Shown: one piece after another, positions 44,171 to 57,474 of the stretch
Layout: each line of letters starts with the position of its first letter
Numbering within the stretch: position 1 is the first letter of the stretch
Assembly: GCF_010389155.1 (NCBI RefSeq)
Contig: NC_057762.1
Coordinates: 29,200,055 to 29,264,054 of the forward strand
Source: Erigeron canadensis
Taxonomy: Eukaryota; Streptophyta; Magnoliopsida; Asterales; Asteraceae
Direction of reading: 5' to 3'
Length of the DNA: 64,000 bases
The notes under the pieces: model-generated
Told to the model about the DNA's origin: nothing
What the model saw: only the letters and a program-made list of their open reading frames with translations
Database searches by the model: none
Made by a program: the position numbers and the translations under genes

Positions 44171-44782
44171 TTTCATTTTTTTTTATATATATAGCGTTTT
44201 CATTATACAATAACTTTTATCATCGTTACATCTTACGTTCATCTTACATTTAAAACATTAATATAGTTATTGTTCATGATTTTATACATCTTAATATTCT
44301 TTACATTATTTTTTATTGTATTGCTACATGTTGTTTTTTTAATGAAAGTTTTCATATTTTAACTTGTATCCCACATCAAAAATTTTGTTTTCATTTTTAT
44401 TAACACTAAACTTTTGGGTTCTCATGTTTTCATCAAAAAATTTGTACACAGTTATGGATTTACTTGTAAAGATTTGATTTTTGATTATTTTCTTCCGTTT
44501 TTATACATATATATAACGTTTTTAATATATAATAACTTTCATCATGCTTACGTCTTACATTCATGAAACATTTAAAGTATTAATATAGTTATTATTTGTG
44601 TTCTTATACGCCTTATTATTTATTTACAATATTTTTAATGTTATTGCTAGATGGTTAGTTGTGATTTTTAAAGTTTGGGTTCGAATATTTGACATAAATT
44701 TGCCAAAACTTTATTGTATACCCCCGCTTCCTTTGGGCCCTCACTTTCTCACTCAACTCACTCAGCTGCTCACTAAAAACGT

Positions 44783-44813
44783 ACCCCGCGGCAACACGCG
44801 GGTCAACAACTAC
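44783..44813 (+). mobile_element. Helitron-like 3' end
   Basis: CCCCGCGGCAACACGCGGG forms a GC hairpin, followed 10 bases later by CTAC-T, close to the CTRR-T terminus of Helitrons. The 5' end is not located; it may lie in or before the tandem array. Confidence 0.4.
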
Positions 44814-46485
44814 TAATTAATATTTCTAACATATGGGCCCTAAATAATTCCGAATTTGTGATGACACGAACTTCCGACATCATACTATGAAACTTGTGGG
44901 CAGCAAATGAGCCACATGCTTCTTCAAAACTTGGGGGCCCTTTTGTGACTTTGACCCAGATATGAGATATGTCATATATGCTATTTGAAGAGAAATCGAT
45001 TTAATGATTGACAAATAAGCACTGTAGTAGACAAGTAGTACTGTACTATTATCCACGTCATGTCGTCATGCATCTTTCTTGTGTATTTGTAATTTTGAGA
45101 GTAACTCGAACACGTTGTGTATGTTAGAGGTTTTAGTCATGGTTTGTGAGACTAGTATTATTAGTTTGGGTTTAAATATATTCTTAAGGATGAAGATAAT
45201 GGTTTTATAAAAAAATAAGTTTTATTTAAAATTAGAATCTATGTAAAAAAAACACTTTATTGAGCTTAAAATTACAGTTAAAAATAACCTATTCATTATA
45301 AAATGTGATATGCATACTATCCAACTGGTTATTACGGGTACATAATAATAGTAAATATAGTAAAAAACGGTATTAATATTATCATCTATATTTATATACT
45401 AGATTTTAGACTTGTGTCAAATACACGGGTTTACATTATTATAAAGATTAGATTATTATCAAAATTTAACTATATGCAATCTAAAAGTCTTACTAACTCA
45501 AAAGAAAAATGGCAAAAAATAATTTTGAAAGATGTTAAGAACATAATTAAAAATAAATGTTTCATCCTAAAACTTGAGCTTATATGCGTGTTTAGTTAGC
45601 GAAAACATTTAGTAAGTGGATTTTATTTAAAATTTGAGATTAATCGGAACACTCCTTCAATTAGATGTCCAAAGTTCGGAATTAATGAATAATGCATTGA
45701 GCAGTATATCTTTTCCCCTTTTTATAAATAAATTTACAGTTAATTTTTAAGATAAATATATGTTATGAATAATATATTAATAGAAGTGGATTATTTGTTC
45801 ATCTACCGATACTTGGAAAAAAAAGGATAACAGTACAATTACTTTTAAAATTTTAATATATTTACATTAGATTTTATTTGATTTTTAGTAACTAATTTTA
45901 TATTTATATGATAAAATGTATAATTAAGATATATAATAGCTATTATTATATTCTTTATATATTAGCTATTATTTTATTGGATATATATCAGTTATTATTT
46001 ATTATCAATTATGTTGGAATTAATGGTTAAAAAGTGTAAATTTGGGATTGAAAAAAAAAATGTAGATTAAAATAAACTATAAATTAAGTATTTAGTGTGG
46101 GTAAAATGTGTAAATTGTTGATGGAAAATAAAAATATATAAATTAGTGAGACTTTTTCTACAAACATTAATATAAATATAATATAATACTCGTAATATAT
46201 TTAGATAATGATTATTAAGATTTTTAATTTATAATTAAAATTAATAATGACATTATCAATTTTCAATTTGATAAAAAACAAGAGTTATGATTGGTTAATA
46301 AGCTATTAGGTCAGTTATCTTTTAGTATATATATAAAGATAAAGATTGAGATGAGATGTTATGTTGTTTAAGTAAGGAGAATTTTATATGACTATAATTT
46401 GGATAGTTGTGTTTATATACACTAGGTTAGATTTACAAATTATAATTAGTATTAAACTATTAATATTGATATTGGTGTTAAGGGT
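44814..46485. other. AT-rich intergenic; possible minus-strand Helitron end
   Basis: No gene. At 45399-45425 the complement reads CCCGTGTATTTGACACAAG and, 8 bases later, CTAG-T, a weak Helitron-type 3' end on the minus strand. The rest shows nothing I can name. Confidence 0.35.
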
Positions 46486-46978
46486 AGGGCAATGGGTTCA
46501 GGTTCGGGTTGAAGGTTTGCAGGTCAAAAATCTCTAACCTTAACCCAACGCATTAAAAATATCAGGTTAGAAATTTCAAGCCTGACCTGTGACATGTCAA
46601 TCCGAACCCAACCCACCACCTTAAAAAAAGTCAGGTTGACGAGTTGAGTTTCGGGTTGACTGGTCAAATGGGTATGGGTTAACGGGTTAGCGGATTGGTT
46701 TCAGGTCAAATGGGTCATATAGGATGTGAGTTGGTGGGTTGACGGGTATATTTTAGGTCAAATGGGTCATAGCTTGACGGGTCAAACGAGTTAGTGACTC
46801 GACCTATTAAAAAGATTATATAAATTTAATTTTTTTTCAGGTTGACAAGTCGACCTATCAACCCAAAGGGTCAACCCGAACCCAACCAAAAAAACACCTG
46901 GTTAGTAGGTTGACGGGTTGATGGGTCAAGATTTCACAACCCTAAGTTGATTTTTTTGGGTTAGGTTGAGGTTGGGTC
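46486..46978. mobile_element. Element rich in GGGTT/AACCC, MITE-like
   Basis: Left AGGGTAGGGCAATGGGTTCA; complement of right TAGGGTTGTCAATCCTGACC. The interior consists of many GGTTGACGGGT-like phrases. Similar in style to 50873-51682. A target duplication was not found. Confidence 0.5.
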
Positions 46979-47059
46979 AGGATTGACAACCCTAGTCAAG
47001 GGTTTCTTCGATAGAAAACTGATATTTTGTGAACCGATGACATACGTTCTTAGCTCTTT

Positions 47060-49947
47060 TGTAACACCCCGCTAAAGCGGAATATACGGGATGCACAGAT
47101 AAGCACAATTGCACACAGTATAAGTTCCAACACAACCATTACTATATTTAAAGAGCAGAAGTACGATTGTTATTACAGAACATGAATGAACTTAGAATAG
47201 TCAATATCTGGAAGACAGAACAATTGTCTTTTAAGAACAGAACTTGCACTGATGTAGCAAGGAAGATCTTCATAGCTCCTGAACTTGTACGCTCGAACAA
47301 TCGCCAAAAATATGAGCTTAGAAAGGAAGACTCCTATGCTAAAGAACTATGAACCTAGCCTGAAAAGCATGTAAGTTCAAAAGGTCAACTACAAAAGTAG
47401 TTGGTGAGATTTACATAATGTACTTTTAGTTTACATATACGTATATATGTATAATAAGAACAAGATCATAAGTTTTTTTGTACGTCGAACCAATGTACTT
47501 TATAATAATAAGGACTAGGTCAAGATCTGCACTTTGAACATAAATACTTTATGATAGTAAGAACTAGGTCAAGAATTGCACTTTGAACACAAGCACTTTA
47601 TAATAGTATGAATAGAACAAGAACATATAATAAACTTTAGTTATAAGTTTTTACTGCTAAACCGATTGGCCAGAACTGAACCTTAATGTAATAGTATGCT
47701 CATATAGCTCAAGTACGTCAAGTAAGATCTATGTCAGAACAATGACATGAACAAGAACAAGTAATATGCATCCTCCTGAACTGTGGAGAATGAGGGTGGG
47801 CCTACCCTAAACAGCGCTGTCCATAATTACCTACGGTTCATTCCCTGAACTGTGGGATGTAAATTGATAGCAGTGAACAACAACTGAACAAGTACATGTA
47901 CGAACTAGAACATAATAAAGATCAAGTACAGTAGTATAAACGTATTTAAGATCCTGCCCATTCAAAACTTAGATACCCTTCAAACAGTTTAAGAATCATT
48001 TCATAAGTAGTTCAAGATCAAGCTCATAATATAATACGTACGATAATTCACGAACACATGTACAAGTACGAAAATAGTTTTCATGCTTTTCAGTCCCCGA
48101 CAAAGAACTTTGAATAAATGTACGAAAGGGGGATTAGTGAACTCACAGTGATCTGGTACAAGCACAAGTAGTATTAGTACAGAGAACAAGCACAAAGATA
48201 GATGAGTATATCTATCGAAATCCAGGCACGTCTTGATGGATTCCTAAGCACATAATGATCATAAAGAAGTACGTATATTAGTTCATGTGATTATTCAATC
48301 ACAAAATGCCATTGATGAGCTGATGATTTGGTCCTTTGAAGATCTTTGAACGTTTTGACTCAAAAGAGTTTTAAATGAACTTTAAGTACATGAACTAGAC
48401 TCGAACTTAACGTCTTTGAACTCACAAATAAGTACTTATCGTGTTAATGAGTTGAACATGTCTTTAATGATGGAATTTTAGTCTTTAGAACTCATTTTAA
48501 TTGATCATAGAACTCGTACTTTGATAATCAAAATAAAACATGTTTTATTTGCACTTAATTAGGGTTTGCACTTTGTACGTTATCTTAGATCGAACCTTGA
48601 TCTAGCTTTAGTGTACATGATCAGCCTTAGATGTGTTTAATCGAGTAATGATGTTGTTATGAACTAATTAGATGATTAAGGATCAAGTGTGGTATGTTAT
48701 AAAACAAGTACGTGTTGTTATATGAGTGCACAAAGTCATCCTAGGGTTTTGGACATCAAGATCGTCCTATCTTTCAACTCAAGATTGTCTTATAGTCTCC
48801 AAGCTCAAGATCATCCCAATGAATCAAGGTCAGGATCGTTTCATCAGACAGAGCTCAAGATCGTTTTGGGTTCCTGGTTTCAGGATCGTCCCAATTTCAA
48901 GGACAAGTGTAAGAACAAGATCGTTTCACGAACAAGTGTTTGAGCTAAACCAATCCAATGGATCGGTTACCCATAATACGTACCAATAACAACACAACAC
49001 CACACAAGATCGAACGAACATGAACCATGAACAAGGAAGGCAGCCTAGGACGATCTTGGGACAAGATCGTCCCACCCAGGATCGTCCCATGATCCCAGAC
49101 GAGCTGAACAAGAACAAAACGTGATACGAGGATCTAGATCGATTTCAGGACTTGCTAAAACATAGCACTAGCACATATATGCATATTAACATTAACCTAT
49201 AACACTTTTAATGCTTTTCAAGATCGAATAACACATGAACAAGTCATAACCTCAAGAACAAGTTTACTTTCACTTTCACAAAATGGGTTTTGTAAGTTAA
49301 AGCATGTTATGACCCAAATTTGTTCACAAACATGTCATTAAACACATTTAGACATGAACCCATTAATCATTAACACGATTTCATATCAAAATTGGACCAA
49401 ATCATCAAGAACATAAAGTTGGAAAAGTTCACTTTTAATTTGATCAAAAACTCATAATTTGTTGTTGTTACCTGAGATTTGATTCCAGAAACACGTTTTA
49501 ATTACCACAAGGATGCTAGAAGTACAAGTGATTTCGATTTAACAATCCAAAATCAAAGGATGAATTTATGGGTGAAAAATGTTGCTGCAAGGTGTTTTAG
49601 TGTGAGAAAGTAGAGAGAAGAACAGAATGAACAGTGATAGTTTTTTCTCTCTCTAAGGTTCTCATCTTTTCAATATATACATTTCCCATATTTAATGGAC
49701 TTCAACATTTTGAACTAGAACCTTAATGAACATGAACGTTTATGAATCGAACTTTATTATCCCATTGCACACAATCATGAACCCGTCATATAAATCAAGA
49801 TTTTAGATCAAATTTACCTTCATATAAGCACATAATGGAGGTCCACAGTACGTCAAGAACTTAGATAAATTGAACTATCTGGCCGTTCTAATGGCAAATG
49901 TACGTTTTTAAGAACTTAATAAGAACATTTCTAAGACGGTTGTTACA
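47060..49947 (+). mobile_element. Solo LTR, 2.9 kb, perfect 5-bp TSD
   Basis: Starts TGTAACACCCCGCTAAAGCG and ends ACGGTTGTTACA, flanked by TCTTT on both sides (47055-47059 and 49948-49952). No reverse transcriptase, integrase or primer-binding site lies inside, so this is a solo LTR of a large LTR element (Ty3/gypsy likely from the terminus style). Strand follows the TGTAACACCCC start. Open frames inside are spurious. Confidence 0.85.
48735..49090. repeat. Dispersed AAGATCGTCCCA repeats inside the solo LTR
   Basis: CAAGATCGTCC, CAAGATCATCCC, CAGGATCGTCCC and variants recur about ten times with irregular spacing. They form no regular array; irregular spacing and variant units rule out CRISPR. 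Confidence 0.7.
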
Positions 49948-50054
49948 TCTTTGCTTTAGGTTAATTCGGTAACGTGATGAGTTGTTGGGATCTTTTAGTG
50001 GATATGTGTGTGATATTGAGCTGACACAACTAGTGAAGGAATTATAATATATAT

Positions 50055-50395
50055 TGGTTATGTTTGGTTAGAGATTTTCAAAAGCTTTTGTAGAGCTTTA
50101 GTTTTTAATTTTGAACAAAAAGCCTCTGTTTTGTTAAAAGTTTTATTTATATGCAACTAGCTTTAGCTTTTATTTAAAAGAAACATCTCCAAAATGTTCG
50201 AGAGCTTTTAGTTTTAGAAGAATCTTTTAGTTTCTGAAACCACACAAAATACCTCTTAAAATTGCTGTTACAGCTACCATCCAAATACCTTTAAAATAAA
50301 AACTCTAGCTAATAACTTTGTTTAAAAGTTACAGCTTAGAGATACAATTAAAAATTACAAGTACAATTATTTTTGTCAAACATACTCATTATTGA
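50055..50395. mobile_element. MITE with GTTATGTTTG ends, copy 2
   Basis: Same family as 35395-35730: GGTTATGTTTGGTTAGAG at the left, TTTTGTCAAACATACTCA at the right, and shared ATGCAACTAGCTTTAGCTTT. No clean target duplication. Confidence 0.6.
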
Positions 50396-50872
50396 AAATA
50401 GTCTAAAGATTTTATTGTCTATGCTTAAGTCACGTCTCATTAGTATGTGTGAAGTTTTTGAACTAAACATCTTTTAAATACTCGCATATATACTATTCGA
50501 ATGAACAACCATACATTATAAAATGACTTTTATACCTCATAAGCTGAAAAACCAATTTATACGACGGGTAGCCATTTAGACCTACAAATTTTTAAAAAAC
50601 TGGCCATGAACTTATCACAATCGCTAAAACCAATGTTCATTGTTTAAGCATCAAGAGCTTATTCTTTTTTAACCAAAACAACCTACTAAATATATAGACA
50701 TACATTACCGATTACCGGGAAATGATTCCCTAAAGTTATCCCAACAGTCAAGTTAGGAAGATCTTTACCTTTTAATGAAAATCAAGGGTCAAGATTTAAA
50801 GATAAGTTTAAATTAAAGGTCTTACACACCTATGGACCTCGTATTGGGCATGGTAGTTTCACTACTTTCATC

Positions 50873-51682
50873 TAAGGGTGTTGAAGGGTCGGGTTATTTG
50901 GGTTTCGGGTTATATGGGTCGAGTTATTCGGGTTTGAGCCATATAAAATGTGACCCATAAACTGAACCAAATAAAGATGTGGGTTTTGGGTTTCGGATTA
51001 AATGGTTCGGGTTAGTTCGGGTTGGGTTTTGGGTTAAACCCAAATTAACCAATTAAAAAGGTTTTGAAACAACTAACAAAACTTCAAGTGTGAAAAAGAG
51101 GGTTAGTTGCCGATTTACATGAAAAATACGGTATTTTAGCTAAATAACAATTCTAACATATGAGTATTGAAGTACATCATCAGAAGAGAGTACACGCGTT
51201 ATAGTCCAAAAGAATATTTCTTCTTGTATTTCTGAATCAAATTCTTATATATCTTGTTACAGTGAACAGTCACTCTAAATTCTTATATATCATGTTATAG
51301 TGATCAGTCACTCCAAATTTGAAGTACAAACGGTTTTTGTTTCCAATTTTTTTATAACAAATAACATAATATTAGACAAAATTTATATATATTGAAAGAT
51401 GTAATGGAGAAACAAAATTATAATTGTCAACTTGTGTTAGTATTCTAGTAACCATGCCATAATTATTACTATAATAGTTCTTACAAAATATAAGAATAAT
51501 TTATTCAGGTTATTCGGGTTAACCCAAAATAAAGTTTTATCACCCACAACCCAAACCGATTAAGTTTATATGGGTATGGTTAACCAAATAACTTACCCAA
51601 AACCTAAATAACCCAACCCGTATAACCAAAACCCATTTGGATCGGGTCAGGTTAAATGGATTTGATTATTTTCAACACCCCT
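50873..51682. mobile_element. Mutator-type element rich in GGGTT, 9-bp TSD
   Basis: 810 bp flanked by ACTTTCATC on both sides (50864-50872 and 51683-51691). Left TAAGGGTGTTGAAGGGTCGG; complement of right AGGGGTGTTGAAAATAATCA. GGGTTATTTGGGTTT-type phrases fill both ends. No coding capacity. Confidence 0.8.
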
Positions 51683-51800
51683 ACTTTCATCCAATAGTTT
51701 TAGGATACCTCGGCTACCATAAATTTGAGCAAGGCATAGTTTCACTACTTTCATCCACTATTTCTAGGATACCTCGGCTACCATAAATTCCAGCAAGTCA
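51681..51800. repeat. 64-bp tandem duplication
   Basis: CTACTTTCATCCA followed by AGGATACCTCGGCTACCATAAATT occurs at 51681 and again at 51745. Confidence 0.85.
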
Positions 51801-52702
51801 TGGTGGTTTGGTGATGACCTATTTCAACACCAATTTTAGTTATTGGTGTTTTTCTTAGGGTCTTGTGTGATTGGTTAAGGTGGGTAATCATCTATGTGCG
51901 GCGATGCAGCATCAATATTGGTTTTTGAAACTTGTCAATGTGATCGAAATGTGTATTCAGATGAGGATATTATTGGTGGCAAGTTTTCCTCAACCAATTT
52001 GATGATTTGAAGGCATGTAGTTGTTGGAAATGAAAAAACGAACAAAATAACAAAATGTAAGTCCCCTAATCGTTACACGAATGCTATCATTATGTTGGAG
52101 TGTGGAATCATCCAAGATAACCTATTTGATATTACTATATTGATTTTGTATATACGATTTAGCTTTCTGATTAATCACGAGTATGTAATCGATCCGAAAG
52201 TAATAAGATTTGGTTTCGGAAGAGTTTTGGCAAGGTAAGTGTGTATTGTTGTTTTGAAACACGAATTAGGGTTTCATATATATAGGTTTTAGCACGAGGC
52301 TCGTTTGGGATGGGCCTCAAACGATCGTCAGCATGTAAAGCCCGCTGGGCGTTCACGTGAAACGACCCTCAATCAAACGAGGTTAAAATGACAAGGTGTT
52401 TCGGGCAAAAATTACATAATATAATCTTTGAAGGGATTTAAGATAACTTAAGAACCGGAGATTTGTAAGTGAAGTTTGGTGTTTTAAGATCTTCAATTAA
52501 AACTAAAATTTTCTTAAAGATAACGATAAAAACTAAAAGTCTTTGCTAAAAAGAGTTTTATGAAAGCCTTTGAAACACAAATACTTTGAGAAACTAAGAA
52601 AACTGTTGAAGATAAAACGAAAATGACATCGACATCAGAATTCAATTAAGAAATCTTAGGTAAAAAAACTCAGGAGGATTCAATCGATCATACATGCTGT
52701 TC
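51801..52702. other. Intergenic, no gene seen
   Basis: No supported coding sequence. Phrases CACGAGGCTCGTTTGGG and AATCAAACGAGG near 52290-52380 recur loosely near 53360-53430 (AAGGCTCGTATGAGC, GCCTCGTTTGGG), perhaps relics of one repeat. Confidence 0.4.

Positions 52703-52771
<69 letters not shown>
52703..52771. repeat. (TTA)n microsatellite
   Basis: About 69 bp of uninterrupted ATT/TTA triplets. Confidence 0.95.
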
Positions 52772-52772
<1 letters not shown>

Positions 52773-54586
52773 TCTCAACGATTACAACGATATGAACGAA
52801 TGGAAATGAGAACAAGTAACAGCTAAAAAAACAAAGTTGTAGTGTGTTTGGATAGCGATTGAGTGTGTTGAATGAGTGCTTGTATGACGAATGCTTGTAG
52901 AATGCATGTCCTCTTCTGAATAAGATCTTTTTTTTTTATTTATAGAGCTAGACGTTGAACCATATCTCTGAAATATCTGGGATCTTCCTGGACTTGCTCC
53001 TTACGCTGAAGAAATGGCATAGATGGCCATTGAGAGTTATTCTTCACATGGTAAAACTGTTATCAATCCCGATTCTTGTGGTTGAAGTGGTAAACTATCC
53101 ATTGAAACATGTTTTCTCCATGTTGTAAGCTTATACTCTAATCCTGCAAATAATATCCTTTGTGCTAGATATATATTCGCTAGTGCAATCATAGATCCTG
53201 ACTATATAAAGATCTGCCGTATCAAGATAATAAGATAATACAAGCAGAACTAATAAGTTAAACGAAACTAAGGATGTTTCAGAACAGTGTATTGTTAAGT
53301 AAATATCATAGAAGGTGTAAAGTGTAAATTCCAGCAGGATTCTAGTGGTAAAAATTGTACCCCAAACACAAGGCTCGTATGAGCAACTTTGAATGATCCT
53401 GCCTCGTTTGGGCCTGGTTCGTATGAAACACTTAGTATATAATCATGTACCAACATTAGATAAACAAGTAAATAACCAATAAAGTCTAAAGCATGATGTC
53501 CATATCTAATGTTCAGTTACAGACTCGACAAACAAAATGACAAAACTATCTAGACTGCTAATTGTCACACAAATATGTACTAACACAAAAGTTAGGGCTT
53601 CATCACCATCCGTTTAGGCCGACAAATGGCTGGAAGTGGAGCGTTATATTTGTTTAATCAATAACAATGTCCTGTCATATAAAATAACAACTTTAGAACC
53701 CTTGCGATGCACAGTTTGATAAGAAGTTTCTTGTTGGAATCTTTTTAAAAAAAAAGAGTAGCAAGTAATCATTAATAGGTTTTGGAAATAATACTCTAAA
53801 AACCATTTGTATTTGTCCTGCCTTTCAAATATACTAACTTTGTATGTTTATTTTATGTATAGGGAATTGTTATTAGAATGACAAGTGTTAAATGTTAATT
53901 GATCATGTTTTTAAGTTCATTAATTTGTGGAATATTGTAAAAATGTATGTTGTATAAGAACTTTTTTTAAAAAGCTTCAAAATAGCCTTGTGTGCACTTG
54001 TGAACAACTTTGTTCACGTTTCCGTTCACATGTGAACAAACGATTATATATAAGGTTTTGAAAAACGTTTTTTTCTACAACCTACAACTTTATAACGTTT
54101 CAGATGTAAATCAACTTTAAAATCATATGATCCAATACATAATTCCGGAAATCTCACAATTCATGCAAAAAAAAAGTTTTCGAAATAAAGGTCCCCACTT
54201 GAAGTATATAATTAGAGTGGGTATATACACATACTATACATACATATACATATATATTATTATTATTAATATAATTAATAGCATACAAAGTTAATTAGTA
54301 TTACTTCTATTGTCAATCATTCAACTAGAAAGACATGATTATTGATTAGAATGTAAAAAAAAAATATCCTATAAATAGAATAAGATAAATCATGTAACTC
54401 TCTACGTATGTAGAATATATTAAGTCATGGTTGGAATGAATAAAATATTATGTTAAATAATGTATATATTAATTAATGTTGGAAATCTATGTATTATAGT
54501 AATATTTGGATTGTAACATCATATAAAAAACTATAGAAATCAAAATATGGGATATTTTTCATGGAGGTATGCAGTTAATTAACTAT

Positions 54587-54740
54587 GAGTAATAATCTGT
54601 ACACCACTTGTTTTTAACCGTACACTATTAAATACGTTTTAAAGTGTTGTACAATACAATATTATATAGCATGTCTAGTGGTGTACGGTTAAAATCTAGT
54701 GATGTACGGTCAAAATCTAGTGGTGTAAAGATCGTTTCCC
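54587..54740. mobile_element. Mutator-type MITE, 154 bp, 9-bp TSD
   Basis: Flanked by ATTAACTAT on both sides (54578-54586 and 54741-54749). Left GAGTAATAATCTGTACACCAC; complement of right GGGAAACGATCTTTACACCAC. The empty site is preserved at about 59680-59692 in copy 2 (TTAATTAACTATAGAAGAT). Confidence 0.92.
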
Positions 54741-55061
54741 ATTAACTATAGAAGATCAAAATCTAAATAGACACTCGAAGATCACTACAAATAATATTCT
54801 ATTTATTCACATTTTTAGTTAGCGTGAACAAATTAAAAATTTTGTCACACTCTTATGTGTGTAAAATTAAGTTAAACTAAAGTGTGTAGAAATTTATCCA
54901 CACTAAAATAAAAAATGTAGTGTGGACAAATGTGGTGTGACAAATTAAATATGAAAGTCCACACTAAAACATGTGTAACTATTTGAAAACCATAATTTTT
55001 TGTATGAATAAATTTCTACACACTTTTACTTTAACATAGCTTTGCACAAATAAAAGCGTGA

Positions 55062-57474
55062 TGTCACACCCCAACTAAGGCGAAAAACTCGGGATGCGAC
55101 GCATAGTACACGCGTCATGGATATTACATAGGAAGACTAAATGAATCCACAAATATAGATAGTCTTATCATAGATTATCACAAACATTTAACACAATTCC
55201 AAACACAAATAAAACCAAATCCAACTCCCACACATGGGATCAAAGGTTAGGCATAATGTCATACTAATACAAAGAGAACATAAGATGACATAGCAGCAAC
55301 AAGGAATCCTAGAGTCTAAAGTTTGCTATAAAGGCTCCATGCTACTCTCATCAGCCACCTCTAACCTATGCACCTGAAAGGATACTTAAAAGCGTCAACA
55401 CAATGGTAGGTGAGTTCGTAGAGTTGTAGTCTAGGTTGTCAGGTTAACATGATGCATTTCATGTATAGTCAAAGAGGCCACGTCACAATGTTTCCATAAT
55501 CAAAAGGTTGCCAATGTCTAAAGGTCGTCATAACCACAAGGTTGCCATGGACTTATCAAGTTTAGTCAGGACTTACGGTTCAACAACCAGCCGATGCATT
55601 TAGTTTAGTCAGGACTTACGGTTCAACAACCAGCCGATGCATCTAGTTTAGTCAAATGTCAGGCCTTATAGTTCAACAACCAGCCGTGCTCAATAACATA
55701 TATCCAATGCATCCAAATGTATCCATAATGTGAATCAACAAGTATCCATTTCATGAAATCATATACGTATCCAAATCACGTTACCAAAATGTATCCACAA
55801 CATGTTATCAAAATGTATCTAAAATATGTTAACAATCGTGTAGTCAAACTAGGTTATCAATCGTGCAGTCAAAATAGGTTGTCACAATATCATATCAAAT
55901 AAATACAGTTTTACCAGAAGACATTTTGTATCCTTTCAGCCCCGAGAAAACACGTAAAAAGGGGACTACGAAGCTCACCTGAAAGCTAGCAACAAGACTA
56001 AGCTACGCAAGATATCAGGAAGCAAGTAACCGACACGAAACAATCTGTTTCAAGTTATCACAATTAATTATGTGTTCATTAGGTAAACGTGCTCATAACG
56101 TGCCGCCAAGCGTTGACTATGTTTTCCAAAAGCTTACTAGTTAGTCTTTGACCTAATTTTACAAGTTTGACTAATGTTGACCAAATTACGAGTTTGACTA
56201 AGTTGACTAACCAACCAAAGTTGACCAAGGTTGACCAAAGTTGTCTAAACCGACCAAAGTTGACCAAGGTTGACCAAATCGAGGTAGTAATCGAAGTCCG
56301 AGGTCTCAATTGAATGTTGAGGTCTTAAATTGAATTTGGGGTCTTATTTCACTAAAAGACAAAACTGAAATTAAGAGGTTAGATTTAAGAGGCTAAATTT
56401 GAGAGGCTAGTAAATCAGGGGTAGTATTTCCAAATACGAGGTCACATTTGAAATACGAGGTCACAAACTGAAATACGAGGTCACATTTGAAATAAGAGGT
56501 CGTAATTGGAAATACAAGGTCACATTTGAAATACGAGGTCACATTTGAAATACGAAGTCGTAATTAGAAATACGAGGTCACATTTGAAATACGAGGTCAT
56601 AAATTGACGGGGTCGCAAACTAGGCTAGTCTTCCCCAAAATTCATTCTAGAAAACCCTAATCGTTTCTTTCGATCTGGAAGGTGTTTTTAACATCAGATT
56701 ATACTTTTAAACTCCCTAATATGATGGGAAAACAATCCTAAAGTCGAAAACTCAAAAAACGGACTTAAACCCGAAAACCCATTTGAACAAAGTTTATAAA
56801 AAGTGTACAAAAATCGTTATATCTCAAGATTTTGTTAACGAAATCACACGAAACTTTGACAAAAGCTGTAGTATATGATTCTAAACGTTTTGGACGTAAA
56901 AAGTTTGATACTTGACAGGTGTAGTGTGTGTATTAAAAGAAAAACCAAAAAATACAAAAAGAAGAGCATAAAAAGGGTTTTGATTCTTACATCAAATCTG
57001 CCCAAAATAGATGTTTGTGATAATGCTTAGAAGGTAGGAAAACAGTTTTTGACACTAAACCTAAACAAAAGTAAGGTTGGATTTCATTAAAGCTTGTTGT
57101 TTATGGGATAGTAATGACGAGGTAGTAAAGATGGGGTAGTAAAGGAATATGGGGTAGCAAAAGTGTGTGTGTGTTTTTGTTAGGAGGCTAAGGTGGTGGA
57201 AAGTGAGAATGTGTGGAGAATGAGAGTATTTATAGGTAGGGTTAAATAAGAAGGATTTCATACAAGGCCTTAATACTAGGCCGTCACGAATACGAGGCTA
57301 GTCACCAAAAATATGATACCGACCCAAATACGAGGCTAATCTTCAAATACGAGGCTACACTTAAATTACGATGTCGACTTAAAATACGAGGTTGAGTCCA
57401 AAATTACGAGGTCGTATATACTGAAAGATTTATTTTGACTTGAAATCTCAAATGGTCAACTCACAGGTGTTACA
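55062..57474 (+). mobile_element. Solo LTR nested in the CACTA MITE, 5-bp TSD
   Basis: Starts TGTCACACCCCAACTAAGGC and ends CAGGTGTTACA, flanked by CGTGA on both sides (55057-55061 and 57475-57479). 2413 bp without retroelement proteins. Related in style, and probably by family, to 47060-49947: both contain a phrase of the type TTTCAGYCCCGA followed by GGGGA and a CTCAC segment. Confidence 0.92.
56432..56606. repeat. Minisatellite, GAAATACGAGGTCACATTT units
   Basis: About nine near-copies of AATACGAGGTCACATTTGA (19-20 bp) inside the solo LTR, with a few variants (GTCGTAATTAG). Scattered TACGAGGC/TACGAGGT phrases continue at 57290-57420, and TTGACCAAGG repeats precede at 56160-56280. Confidence 0.88.

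Noticed and set aside
48735..49090. Repeats resembling a CRISPR array
   Set aside because: Units vary, spacing is irregular, and the context is a plant LTR.
56079..56309. Minus-strand frame with STLVNFG repeats
   Set aside because: Translation of TTGACCAAGG minisatellite inside a solo LTR.
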